Notes: generated from the letters alone by a model not told the origin. 64,000 bases of DNA from Lachnotalea glycerini (GCF_003201285.1 NZ_QICS01000004.1:218032-282031); one strand, 5' to 3'; positions 55,639-64,000 are shown, counted from the stretch's first letter. Numbers and translations: made by a program.

Positions 55639-56964
55639 ATGGCGGATGGACAAAAATATGTAGTGCATGGTATGAGAGCAAAATGCAGCGAAGGATCAAT
55701 GGAAAACTATATCAACACCGATGTCGGACATGGAATTGTCTATCAGGGTCAGCCTGTTCTAAATGCCAATGATCATGAAAAGAATGTGAATCTGACCCAT
55801 TTTGGAGACTGTAATTCTAAGCTTATTTACGAGGAAGCAAAAAAGCAGGCAGATGAAAAATATAAAACAGAAGAAGGGGACGGATTCTTTTCTAAGATAG
55901 GAAAAGCAGTTGCAAAGACCGTAACGAAGGCAGTGCTTGACGTAAAGGCGGTATTTGCATCAAATAAGTGTGAACTGGACACCCCTCTGCCGTGGATCTT
56001 TGCCAGCAGGGATCATATGATAGACGGAGCCCCCGCTCTTACGATGGAGAGCCAGTGCGCCTGCAAGTTTGGCGGAATTATTACGATTGTACCTGAGGCA
56101 GAGGAGGCTTCAGAGGAGGAAAGCGAGCAGGAAGAGGAAGTAGTAGAAATTGAACCGAATGCTGTACCTTTAGTAGCAGCGGCATCCGAAACGGCAGAAA
56201 CCGGGATGAAAACTAAGGCAGAAATGGCGGAAGGAGTAACAGCAGGAGTTGCAGCGGCATTGGCAGGAATGGCAATAGCGGCAAAGAATAAGGAGGTTAA
56301 AGAAAATGAAATAAATGAGAGTTCAGAGGGGAGTATTAGTACTCAGCAATTAACTGAAATATTAGTAAATACAAATCATTTTCAAGCAAATGCTGTCACT
56401 GATTCTATGGCTGTTGAATTGAATAGAGTTTTACAAGAATATAACATTACAACAAAACAGGAAGTTCAAATGTTTTTAGCTGCGACTATACATGAATCAC
56501 GCCTTTCTCTTTCAGAGGCAGGTTGGTGTGGCACAGAAACTGTCAAAAAATATTGTGAGAAGTATGAGCCGAATACATCTATCGGAAAAGATTTAGGAAA
56601 TATACAAACAGGTGACGGATACAAGTTTAGAGGTGCTGGATATATTCAACTTACTGGTCGATATAATTACCAGAAATTCTCTGAACATATAGAAATAAAA
56701 TATGGCTATGATGCAGAAATCATGAAAAGAGGAGCTGATTATATTATTACAAAATATGCTTGGGAAGCGGCGGGATATTATTGGAATAAAAATGAAATTA
56801 ACAAAATTATTCAAGATGGAAATGATGATAATTTAGACGATATTATGATTTATAAACGAGTATCCAATGCAATTAATAGGGGTAATGCTGATTCAAAAAA
56901 GGATCCAGGAGAGTGGAGTGATAGACAAGAACGGTTTAATGAAGTTTTAAGTGCTTACGAATAG
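55639..56964 (+). CDS. PAAR-like (DUF4280) tip fused to a GH19 peptidoglycan hydrolase
   Basis: 441 residues, no signal peptide. Residues 1-155 form the DUF4280/PAAR-like domain: VHGMRAKCSEGS at the start, LTHFGDCNSK, then SNKCELDTPLPWI and SQCACKFGGIITIV, with the conserved cysteines. An acidic linker (160-180, EEASEEESEQEEEVVEIEP) and an Ala/Gly hydrophobic helix (195-215) follow. Residues about 232-441 are a GH19 chitinase/endolysin domain: catalytic Glu286 in TIHESRLSLSEAGW, and FRGAGYIQLTGRYNY. The tip would carry a cell-wall hydrolase. From about base 56310 the DNA is visibly more AT-rich than before, so the toxin half looks swapped in. The gene starts directly after the previous stop. 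Confidence 0.85.
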   Translation: MADGQKYVVHGMRAKCSEGSMENYINTDVGHGIVYQGQPVLNANDHEKNVNLTHFGDCNSKLIYEEAKKQADEKYKTEEGDGFFSKIGKAVAKTVTKAVLDVKAVFASNKCELDTPLPWIFASRDHMIDGAPALTMESQCACKFGGIITIVPEAEEASEEESEQEEEVVEIEPNAVPLVAAASETAETGMKTKAEMAEGVTAGVAAALAGMAIAAKNKEVKENEINESSEGSISTQQLTEILVNTNHFQANAVTDSMAVELNRVLQEYNITTKQEVQMFLAATIHESRLSLSEAGWCGTETVKKYCEKYEPNTSIGKDLGNIQTGDGYKFRGAGYIQLTGRYNYQKFSEHIEIKYGYDAEIMKRGADYIITKYAWEAAGYYWNKNEINKIIQDGNDDNLDDIMIYKRVSNAINRGNADSKKDPGEWSDRQERFNEVLSAYE

Positions 56965-57119
56965 TTATGATAAAAATTCACATTAAAAGATATAGTCGTT
57001 GGGATAAATAAATTTGAATTCTGAAATTATCAATAAAACATTGTAGATAATTGCGAAACAAGTTTATCGCTTTCGCGTCTCTAAAACGCCTAATTAAACA
57101 TTATTTTGGGAGGAGTGAA

Positions 57120-57866
57120 ATGAGAAAAAAAAGATTAAAAGTGTTTATTGTTATATTATTTTTTTTAGCATTGTTTTATGTTGGTATACATATGACATCT
57201 AGAACTCGGTTTCAAGCTAATAACACTTATAATATATCAAGTTTAACATACACAAAAAATGATGTGAACGTTTCTTATCCAAATATTTCGGGATTAAAAG
57301 ACGCTGAAATACAACAACGTATTAATGATTTGTTGAAAAAAGAAGCCTTTAGAGAATTAGACTTACAGGGTGAACCGTTTATTGAAGAAAATGGTGTAGA
57401 AGATATAAAGTTGTTTATAGAATATCAAATTTTAAATCAAAATAATAATTGCTTAAGCGTGAAATATACGGGCGATGTTTTTGTAAAAGACTCTGCTTAT
57501 TCAAGATCAATACTCACTACGATTAATATTGATTTAAATAAAGGAACCCGACTACAACTTAGAGATATGATAAATGTTGATTATGGGTTTGTTAAAGAGA
57601 TTAGAGAAGTGTTACGTCTATTTATTAACAAAAATCCAGATTTGGAAATTGTATATAAAGAAAAATTGGAATATGATGATGATGATTTTATAAATGTATT
57701 TAGGCAAGCGGATAATGAATTGGGTTCAGATTGCTTTAGCTATCTTACTGAGGATTATTTAGGAATCAGTTTTGCTACAGCACATACTGCTGGAGACCAT
57801 TTTGAGATTGAAATAGAGATTAAAGATATTTTAAAGTACTTAAAAAACAAAAAAGTAATTGAATAG
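57120..57866 (+). CDS. membrane-anchored RsiV/PdaC-like (DUF4163-DUF3298) protein, candidate immunity factor
   Basis: 248 residues. One N-terminal helix (about 6-24, VFIVILFFLALFYVGIHM) anchors an outside domain. This domain has VNVSYPNISGLKDAEIQQRIN, ILTTINIDLNKGTRLQLRDM and a closing YLTEDYLGISFATAHTAGDHF block. They match the order of DUF4163 and DUF3298 as in PdaC and RsiV. Family knowledge: the RsiV outer domain binds lysozyme directly. Being placed right behind a peptidoglycan-hydrolase effector and sharing its AT-rich composition, it is a good candidate for immunity against that effector. ATG 57120 follows GGGAGGAG; an earlier in-frame ATG (57051) has no ribosome-binding site. No sigma-factor gene is next to it, unlike RsiV. 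Confidence 0.7.
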   Translation: MRKKRLKVFIVILFFLALFYVGIHMTSRTRFQANNTYNISSLTYTKNDVNVSYPNISGLKDAEIQQRINDLLKKEAFRELDLQGEPFIEENGVEDIKLFIEYQILNQNNNCLSVKYTGDVFVKDSAYSRSILTTINIDLNKGTRLQLRDMINVDYGFVKEIREVLRLFINKNPDLEIVYKEKLEYDDDDFINVFRQADNELGSDCFSYLTEDYLGISFATAHTAGDHFEIEIEIKDILKYLKNKKVIE

Positions 57867-58132
57867 TTTAGTCGTAAGAAATTGCGTTAATGTAAAAAAA
57901 GCAGTCAATAATTCTTTATCAAATAAAAGAAGTACAGTATTCATCGGAATGACTTTAAACATAGTTTTGCAGGAAAAGAAAGAAGCATAATGAAGATTAT
58001 GAGTTGGAAGAGGAGAATTAAGAGGAACAAAAGAATCAAGATAACTTATGCTGTTTGGAAGAAGTTAAGCAATTTAGAACAACCAAGGGAGTAAATCAAA
58101 ATGGAAAAGACCAAATGAATGAGGAGGTATTT
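57867..58132 (+). other. non-coding gap after the effector-immunity pair
   Basis: About 265 bases. A 34-codon Lys/Arg-rich frame (57990-58094) has no ribosome-binding site. Glu/Lys-rich short frames here may be the remains of an older gene. It marks a likely edge of the exchanged cassette, as tight gene packing resumes after it. Confidence 0.4.
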
Positions 58133-58876
58133 ATGAGTGATAAGGGAAAAATAGGAATATTGCCAATTATTGTTGTAATATTCTGTCTGATAGCAGCGTT
58201 CTTTCTTTTTACAAAGATAAATCCAGAGGGATGGCTGAAAAAGGAGAGTAAGACGGTTAGTCTGACCGATATTCCAGCAGGTGATAACGGTGCCTATACA
58301 GGAAAAGTGGCCGGAGAAGATGTGCCAAGGCTTACAGGAAGTGAAGAATTTGAAGAAATGACAGGTTCACAGTATATCACGGTTACCCCTCAAAAGGTAA
58401 TAAAGACAGGGGTATATGGCTTGAAGCCGTGGCTGGATCCATATCAAATTACGAAAGGAAGAAATAACAGCGGTAGGTTGTACACGACAGGCAGAAAAGC
58501 AGCAGAAGTTACCGATAGTGCTATTATGGCAGCGTCCCATTATATCGAATATAATTTGATTCAGCTACCAGATGATTCTTATATTCTGGCACAATTTAGT
58601 GATACCTATAGAAAGGCAATCGAAAAAGGGGAGACAGTTACACTTCCACTTGGAATAAGGAAAACAACAGGAAAGGAAACAAGGTCGTATCTGAACGAGA
58701 TATGCAGCCAATATGGGGCTAACCCTGACTATGTTCTGTATGCAATCGATAATGAATGGAATGAAGAACATGAGTTTACCTTATTTATGATTCGAGTTGG
58801 AATTTCAGCAGTAGTATTTCTAGTTCTGGCAGTTGTCTTACTCGTGGCAGTTGACAAGGTAAGACATAGGAATTAA
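58133..58876 (+). CDS. island membrane protein with two terminal helices
   Basis: 247 residues, not recognised. A helix at about 8-27 (IGILPIIVVIFCLIAAFFLF) and another at about 215-238 (VGISAVVFLVLAVVLLVAV) flank a domain of about 185 residues that should lie outside the cell. The domain contains TVTPQKVIKTGVYGLKPWLDPYQ (core IKTGVYGLKPWLDP) and LPLGIRKTTGKETRSYLNEIC. Start ATG 58133 follows GAGGAGG; upstream ATGs in frame lack this. It lies 21 bases before the VgrG-Rhs gene and so probably belongs to the same transcript. It might be the immunity protein of an upstream or lost effector, or a docking protein for the particle. Confidence 0.6.
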   Translation: MSDKGKIGILPIIVVIFCLIAAFFLFTKINPEGWLKKESKTVSLTDIPAGDNGAYTGKVAGEDVPRLTGSEEFEEMTGSQYITVTPQKVIKTGVYGLKPWLDPYQITKGRNNSGRLYTTGRKAAEVTDSAIMAASHYIEYNLIQLPDDSYILAQFSDTYRKAIEKGETVTLPLGIRKTTGKETRSYLNEICSQYGANPDYVLYAIDNEWNEEHEFTLFMIRVGISAVVFLVLAVVLLVAVDKVRHRN

Positions 58877-58897
58877 ACATACAAGGAGGGAGAATGT

Positions 58898-61800
58898 ATG
58901 GCAAAAGAGGAAATGACTGGATTAGGGCAGCTTGTGCTACTTTCGGAAATGGAAGCACGATACATAAAGGACATTCACATCATAGAAAAGGCCAATGAAC
59001 ACGGCATTCTAAGGGTGAGCTTTCTTTCCAAAAAACAGATGGAGTCTACGGATGCACTGCGCTATCAAGGCAGTCAGCTACAGGTTCTGGATGAAACAGG
59101 GGCATGTATTTTTTCGGGAATCTGTACAGCAATTCAGCTGCAAAAGGAGACAGAGTATACAGAAGTACAGGTTCAAGCTAAGACCTTATCCATACAAACG
59201 GATCAACAAAGCAAAACAAAGACTTTTCAAAGTACAGGAAAGACATTACTAGGAATACTGAATCAAGGAATTGGTAATCAAACATTGGTACAGGTGGATT
59301 CCGACTTGACAGTGCCGGAAATGTTGTCCCAGGAGGAAGAAACAGATTGGGTATTTAACCGCAGAATTGCGAATCAGTATGGAAAGCAAGTATTTGTTAA
59401 CAGTAAGACAAATGGATGCCAGATACATGTCGGGAATCAACCTTTTACCATAAAGGAAGCAGGAACGATTCTTTCGTTATCGAAAGGAAGAAATGTGGAC
59501 AAGGTAAGAGCCATTCAGGCAGGCGCTAGTCAAAGTGCCTCTGTCTTTGAATTTGAAGAGACTACACTAACAATCTGCGACCTTACCATTGGAGCAGGAT
59601 ATGCGATTCACTATGAGGGCAGGACACAAACGGTTACCCAAAGCGAAATAAAAGCAAGCCAAGGAGTTTTGGTCAATCGGATTACTTTAGTTAATGCAGA
59701 AGGGGTCATGCCAGAGGTTTCCCGCTCTCAGGGGACAACAAAACGTTCCAGTATCCTGACAGGAACCGTAACTGCAATCGATGGAACGAACGTAAAAGTA
59801 GATTTCCATACACCAAACGATGCGCCAAGGTGGATGCCCTATGCAAGCCCCGTAAGTAACTACTTTTATTCTATGCCAGACATTGGAGATACCGTATTTG
59901 TCTACTATGAAACCGGAGACAGTGAAAAAATCGTATGCTTAGGAAGCCGCCATGTGAATCAAAGCCCTGACTTTTCCAATACAAAAAACAAGATGATGAC
60001 CGCCAATAACCGGATGGTGAAATTTGCAGAAAAAGAAGCAGACTTTATCGGGAATCGCTCAGAATATGACGGAAACGGAGGAGAGCAGGCAAAAATCACC
60101 TTCAATGATGAAACAGGAATCGAAATACAAAGCACAAAAGACATCAGCATAAAAGCGGATGAGAAAATAAACATACAGGCCTTAAATGGAACCTATAGTG
60201 GAATCGATGAACTAAAACAGCAATTTGACCAGATGTATGGAGAAGGAGACACGAAATACACATCAGATGGCGGAACGATGGAATTTGATGCCATGTCCCT
60301 GCTCGCTTCAAGAAGCTATAATGCTTTAAAGCAAAATGTGATACAGACGATAGAAGCACCCTTTCAGGTGGTAGGAACGTTACAAGAGCTAACCGGGCGC
60401 ATCGGAGGCAGTGCAGGAACAGAAAGCGAGGCAGAAGCAGAAGCCGCTTTGGAATTTGAGGATGGAGCAGCCCGCATACTATCTTTAGATAAATTGATTA
60501 TGCAGGTGGGAACCACTTGTGTCACCTTTGCAGGAGGGGTAATTCAGATTCGTACCAATGCCTATATGCAGCTTGGAACAGACCGCAGTGCCACCTTTGA
60601 ACATCTGGAGGATGCTAACTATACATGGAAGGATATGATATTGGATGTCACTCAGTGTGCGCTTGATATTGTAGGTGCTCTTCCAATCCCAGGTGTATCC
60701 ACAGCGGCAAATCTTGTGAATGCAGGAATTAGTCTGGCAAGAGGGGACTATATGGGTGCTGCTATTTCAGCAGGAACCGCTGCTTTATCCTTAATTCCAG
60801 GTGCCAATACAGTAGCCGGTGCCGCAAAAGCAGCTGTCACTGCCGGAAAATTTGCAAAAACAGTTAAAAAAATTGGGACCGTAATAAAAGTTGCAAAAAT
60901 GTTAAGCAGTGGAGCAAGCAATCTAAACTTGGTTCTAACCACAGGTATGGCTGTCTGGGATATTGGAACTGCCATTAGTAACGGCACGTTCGACATGAAT
61001 GACCCACAATGCCGTCAGGATGTGATGAGTATCATTCAGGCATCCTCAAACGTTGCCAAATCAAAAGTAGAGAAATCAAAGACAAAAGGAGAGGATGGAA
61101 AAGAACGGTTTAAGACCCGCGGAGAGAAAGAAGCAGAACGTCAACAGCGAAAGGAAACCAGAAAGCAGAACATACAAAAAGCCAAAGACACGGTGAATAA
61201 CGTCAAAAAAAATGCCAAGGCAAAGCTGGATGAATATTCGGCCAACCGTTGTAAAAACGGCGAGCCAATTGACATGGTAACTGGAAGTTATCTGATTGAA
61301 CAGTGTGATATGCTAATCAATGACATCACAGGCTCCACGGCCATTGAGCGAACGTATGAATCCCTTCTGTCAGAGGAAGACTCCCCAGTCGGAAAGGGCT
61401 GGACCTTAAGCATTTTCAGTCATGCCGATATCGAGGACGAAAAGATAGAAATTCTACTTCCAGACCAGCATACGGAGACTTTTTTAAAAACCGCAGAGGG
61501 TTATCGAAATCGGAGAGGAGGAACCACGCGTCTTTGCCTTACTGAAGAACGAGAAGGATATCGTCTGACCAACCAAACAGCAAAGACGAGCTGGTTCTAT
61601 GACAGGGAGGGCAGACTTCTTTCCATCACAGACCGAAATGGCAATCAGACGCGATATGAGTATAACCAAGATACCTTGACAAAAATCAGCTTTGCCAGTG
61701 GTCAATACCTGATGCTTTCCTGGGAAAAAGATAAGCTGGTCAGTATGAAAGACTGTATTGGACGAACGGTGGAATACCGTTATCAGGATGATTATCTGAT

Positions 61801-64000
61801 CGCTGTCACCATGGTTAATGAAAAAACAGAAACCTACGGATACGATACCAGAGGAAGAGTCAATGAGATTACCGATGCCAACGGCATCACCTATGTTCAC
61901 AACGAATATGACCACAAAGGCCGCGTGACAAAGCAAAGTCTTTCAAACGGTCAGGAATACATCCTGCTCTATGAAGAAGATAACCGAGTCAATACCTATC
62001 TGGCACCGAACAATGGGAAAGAGATTAAGTATCACTATAACCTGTTAAAACAGCTTGTCAAAACCGAATACGAAGATGGTACCTTTGAGGAATACGGTTA
62101 CGATGCATGGGAAAACAGAGTATGGGAAAAAGACCGAAACGAAAATGAAACCAGACAAGAATACGATGAAAGCGGTCATTTGCTCAGACGCAGCGAGCCA
62201 TCCGGTCTTACGCTTTACTATGAATACGATGAAAGCGGAAACTGCATTCATAAATGGGACAATGCCAAAATGGACAGTCGATATACCTATGACTTAGCAG
62301 GAAATCTGATAGAAGAAATCCAAAAGGTGGACGACAATCGAAGCCGCAGTTACCACTTTACCTATGATGCCTATGGAAGAATCACCTCTTTTGAAGATCC
62401 AAACGGCAATCGGGAAAGCTATGAATACGGTCATCTCTTTGGTGAAGAGCAGATCTATGTGAATGCAAATGGAGAGAAAACCAGCTACACCTATGATGCG
62501 GCAGGGCGCTTAATGACCCGTACAGACGCAGACGGAACCAGCCGATACGCCTACAATCATTATGACCTTTTATGTCAAGCAACCAATCCACTCGGACATA
62601 CAAGCCGTTATGTCTACGACGGAGTGCTTGACTTGGTGCAGGTGGTGTCTCCCAATCTTTACAAAGAAACAATGGGGGCTGAATCCGGGGATCGTTACCA
62701 ATACGATGCATTTCACCATCAGACCATGCACATCGATGCGGTGGGAGGCGTGTACGCCCTGCTTTTAGACGGAGAGGGAAACCCGGTCAAAGAAATTCAT
62801 CCCAATGCCTACCAAAAAGAAGACAAGGACGGAGAAGGCATCCAAAACCATTACGATTCTGGTGACCATAAATACAAAATCGAGTACCCGGACGGAGGAA
62901 TCCGGCGCATCTGGTACGATGCAAACGGAAACATCAAAAAGGTATGCAATCCGACACAGTATGAGGAAAAGACCGATAATGGTCCAGGTTATCAATACCA
63001 ATACGACAGCACTAACCGATTGATTCAGATCGCAGGACCAGAGGGAGAAATCCTCTACCAGTACACCTATGACTTAGCCGGAAATCTGGTCAAAGCAGTT
63101 CATGGAAAAAACTGCCTTGCAGTGAATACGCAAAGAGACAACACACAAGGAAACGATACCAAAGAAGGCAACGCCAAAGAGACAACCGAAACGATTGGAG
63201 AATTATATTCCTATAACAGCCTTGGCTGGCTGACACAAAGCCGCACTCCCATGGAATACCGGGACGAAACGGTATGGTATCAGTTCATCCAATACGAATA
63301 CGATCTGGCAGGAAACTTAATCAAAGAAAAACGCTACCGCGATTACCAGACCAAGGAAAGCCAGGAGGGAGAAACCCACATCATTTCCTACGGATACGAT
63401 AAGCAGGATCGTTTGATAAAAGTCAGCGACTGCACCGGAGCCGTGCTGCAATACGCTTATGACAAAAAAGGCAGAAGAACGCTGGAAAAGCGAAGAATCA
63501 ATCAAAGCACCGAACAGATCATGCGCTACTTTTATGATGAGGGAGGCCGTTTGATTCGGGTGCTGAAACGTGCCGATTTATCAGGCTGTGGAAAAGAAGC
63601 CGTATCGGTACGTTATGAATACGATAAAAACGGTAATCAAACCCGCATTCAACTGCCCTCGGGCGGAGAAATTCTTCGGGAATACGATGCAGCCGACCGC
63701 TTAATCGAAGAAACACACAAAGAGAAGAAAAGCAAAATACACAATACCACCCATTTTGCGTATGATAAAGCCGGAAATCTCATAGAGATAACCGATAATC
63801 AGGGACGTAAAACCAAAATCGAATACGACCTGCTAAACCGCGAAATCCGCCGTACCGAGCGGGATGGAGGGGTAACCAGACAGTTCTATGATACCGATGG
63901 GCAGCTCGTTAAGGTTATCCGTCCTAAGGAATATGAAGCCGAAAAAGAGGCAGGAGCAGGAACCATCTATACATATGATGCCAAAGGACAGCTCTTAAGT
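58898..64000 (+). CDS. giant VgrG-Rhs fusion, 3' end beyond the window
   Basis: At least 1701 residues, open to the last base. Residues 1-270 resemble the late-control-D half and about 285-350 the gp5 OB fold (LTGTVTAIDGTNVKVDFH and YSMPDIGDTVFVYYETG) of VgrG. A beta-helix (385-420) and a mixed domain follow. A hydrophobic stretch is at about 588-645 (ISAGTAALSLIPGANTVAGA). A Lys/Glu coiled region (700-770) leads to the Rhs entry domain (about 785-890, NGEPIDMVTGSYLIEQCD, DUF6531-like). From about 905 there are YD repeats in long series (RYTYDLAGNLIEE, YEYDESGNCI) that build the Rhs cocoon. The C-terminal toxin lies outside the window. No PAAR motif is seen. ATG 58898 follows AAGGAGGGAG; there is no signal peptide, unlike WapA. 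Confidence 0.88.
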   Translation, partial: MAKEEMTGLGQLVLLSEMEARYIKDIHIIEKANEHGILRVSFLSKKQMESTDALRYQGSQLQVLDETGACIFSGICTAIQLQKETEYTEVQVQAKTLSIQTDQQSKTKTFQSTGKTLLGILNQGIGNQTLVQVDSDLTVPEMLSQEEETDWVFNRRIANQYGKQVFVNSKTNGCQIHVGNQPFTIKEAGTILSLSKGRNVDKVRAIQAGASQSASVFEFEETTLTICDLTIGAGYAIHYEGRTQTVTQSEIKASQGVLVNRITLVNAEGVMPEVSRSQGTTKRSSILTGTVTAIDGTNVKVDFHTPNDAPRWMPYASPVSNYFYSMPDIGDTVFVYYETGDSEKIVCLGSRHVNQSPDFSNTKNKMMTANNRMVKFAEKEADFIGNRSEYDGNGGEQAKITFNDETGIEIQSTKDISIKADEKINIQALNGTYSGIDELKQQFDQMYGEGDTKYTSDGGTMEFDAMSLLASRSYNALKQNVIQTIEAPFQVVGTLQELTGRIGGSAGTESEAEAEAALEFEDGAARILSLDKLIMQVGTTCVTFAGGVIQIRTNAYMQLGTDRSATFEHLEDANYTWKDMILDVTQCALDIVGALPIPGVSTAANLVNAGISLARGDYMGAAISAGTAALSLIPGANTVAGAAKAAVTAGKFAKTVKKIGTVIKVAKMLSSGASNLNLVLTTGMAVWDIGTAISNGTFDMNDPQCRQDVMSIIQASSNVAKSKVEKSKTKGEDGKERFKTRGEKEAERQQRKETRKQNIQKAKDTVNNVKKNAKAKLDEYSANRCKNGEPIDMVTGSYLIEQCDMLINDITGSTAIERTYESLLSEEDSPVGKGWTLSIFSHADIEDEKIEILLPDQHTETFLKTAEGYRNRRGGTTRLCLTEEREGYRLTNQTAKTSWFYDREGRLLSITDRNGNQTRYEYNQDTLTKISFASGQYLMLSWEKDKLVSMKDCIGRTVEYRYQDDYLIAVTMVNEKTETYGYDTRGRVNEITDANGITYVHNEYDHKGRVTKQSLSNGQEYILLYEEDNRVNTYLAPNNGKEIKYHYNLLKQLVKTEYEDGTFEEYGYDAWENRVWEKDRNENETRQEYDESGHLLRRSEPSGLTLYYEYDESGNCIHKWDNAKMDSRYTYDLAGNLIEEIQKVDDNRSRSYHFTYDAYGRITSFEDPNGNRESYEYGHLFGEEQIYVNANGEKTSYTYDAAGRLMTRTDADGTSRYAYNHYDLLCQATNPLGHTSRYVYDGVLDLVQVVSPNLYKETMGAESGDRYQYDAFHHQTMHIDAVGGVYALLLDGEGNPVKEIHPNAYQKEDKDGEGIQNHYDSGDHKYKIEYPDGGIRRIWYDANGNIKKVCNPTQYEEKTDNGPGYQYQYDSTNRLIQIAGPEGEILYQYTYDLAGNLVKAVHGKNCLAVNTQRDNTQGNDTKEGNAKETTETIGELYSYNSLGWLTQSRTPMEYRDETVWYQFIQYEYDLAGNLIKEKRYRDYQTKESQEGETHIISYGYDKQDRLIKVSDCTGAVLQYAYDKKGRRTLEKRRINQSTEQIMRYFYDEGGRLIRVLKRADLSGCGKEAVSVRYEYDKNGNQTRIQLPSGGEILREYDAADRLIEETHKEKKSKIHNTTHFAYDKAGNLIEITDNQGRKTKIEYDLLNREIRRTERDGGVTRQFYDTDGQLVKVIRPKEYEAEKEAGAGTIYTYDAKGQLLS

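Noticed and set aside
57120..57866. Reading the DUF4163/DUF3298 protein as an anti-sigma factor (RsiV)
   Set aside because: No ECF sigma factor gene is adjacent and the cytoplasmic anti-sigma part is missing; only about five residues precede the membrane helix.
57990..58094. 34-codon Lys/Arg-rich frame in the island gap
   Set aside because: No ribosome-binding site and low complexity.
62280..63900. DNA-level repeats (TATGACTTAGC-GGAAATCT and similar)
   Set aside because: These are the coding reflection of the Rhs YD repeats and not a CRISPR or satellite array; unit spacing and sequence vary.
58898..64000. Reading the Rhs protein as a WapA-type secreted wall protein
   Set aside because: No signal peptide or wall-binding domain; the N-terminus is VgrG-like and the neighbours are spike and tip genes.

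Overview
The window reads as chromosomal DNA from a low-GC, anaerobic, polysaccharide-degrading Bacillota, most likely a Lachnospiraceae / Clostridium cluster XIVa relative. The reasons are AT-rich coding with strong AGGAGG ribosome-binding sites, lipoprotein-type binding proteins, LplB/LplC-type sugar permeases without their own ATPase, LacI-controlled glycosidase operons and GH30/GH31/GH13/GH42/GH53/GH133 enzymes. This assignment is inferred from gene content and not from a marker gene. No rRNA, tRNA, CRISPR array or intact insertion sequence was found.

Layout. 1-1040: the end of a beta-phosphoglucomutase gene, then decayed gene fragments (a histidine kinase and a probable ABC permease). 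1.1-2.6 kb: arsenic resistance pair (ArsR, ACR3). 2.8-6.5 kb: LysR regulator divergent from an amino-acid permease and a class V PLP enzyme. 6.9-7.7 kb: XRE regulator and a small membrane protein that share a C-terminal domain. 7.9-10 kb: secreted GH30 xylanase-like enzyme with CBM6 and a long leader. 10-11.3 kb: TetR regulator divergent from an HXXEE membrane protein. 11.4-16.3 kb: peptide/nickel-type ABC importer. 16.3-23.3 kb: AraC regulator, ferric-siderophore-type importer (binding protein, two permeases, ATPase) and an ABC exporter half-transporter.

23.4-43.3 kb is an alpha-glucan (starch/maltodextrin/glycogen) locus: LacI regulator with matching operator palindromes, an oligosaccharide ABC importer, GH31, an intracellular GH13, a secreted CGTase-like GH13 with CBM20, glycogen phosphorylase, MalEFG and a GH133 debranching enzyme. 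The secreted amylase would make maltodextrins, two importers would bring them in, and the phosphorylase, debranching enzyme, GH31 and GH13 would break them down. 43.4-51.5 kb is a beta-1,4-galactan locus: secreted GH53 galactanase, an oligosaccharide ABC importer, LacI and GH42 beta-galactosidase.

51.9-64 kb (continuing past the window) is the most unusual part. It is an island of contractile-injection spike and effector parts in what looks like a Gram-positive: a DcrB/EagR-like chaperone, a VgrG-like spike, a pentapeptide-repeat protein, a small Imm11-like protein, a PAAR-like (DUF4280) tip fused to a GH19 peptidoglycan hydrolase, a membrane-anchored RsiV/PdaC-like (DUF4163/DUF3298) protein that is a candidate immunity factor, a two-helix membrane protein, and a very large VgrG-Rhs fusion still open at the window edge. 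No tube, sheath, baseplate or AAA+ ATPase gene is visible, so the delivery machine must be elsewhere, or these proteins work in another way.
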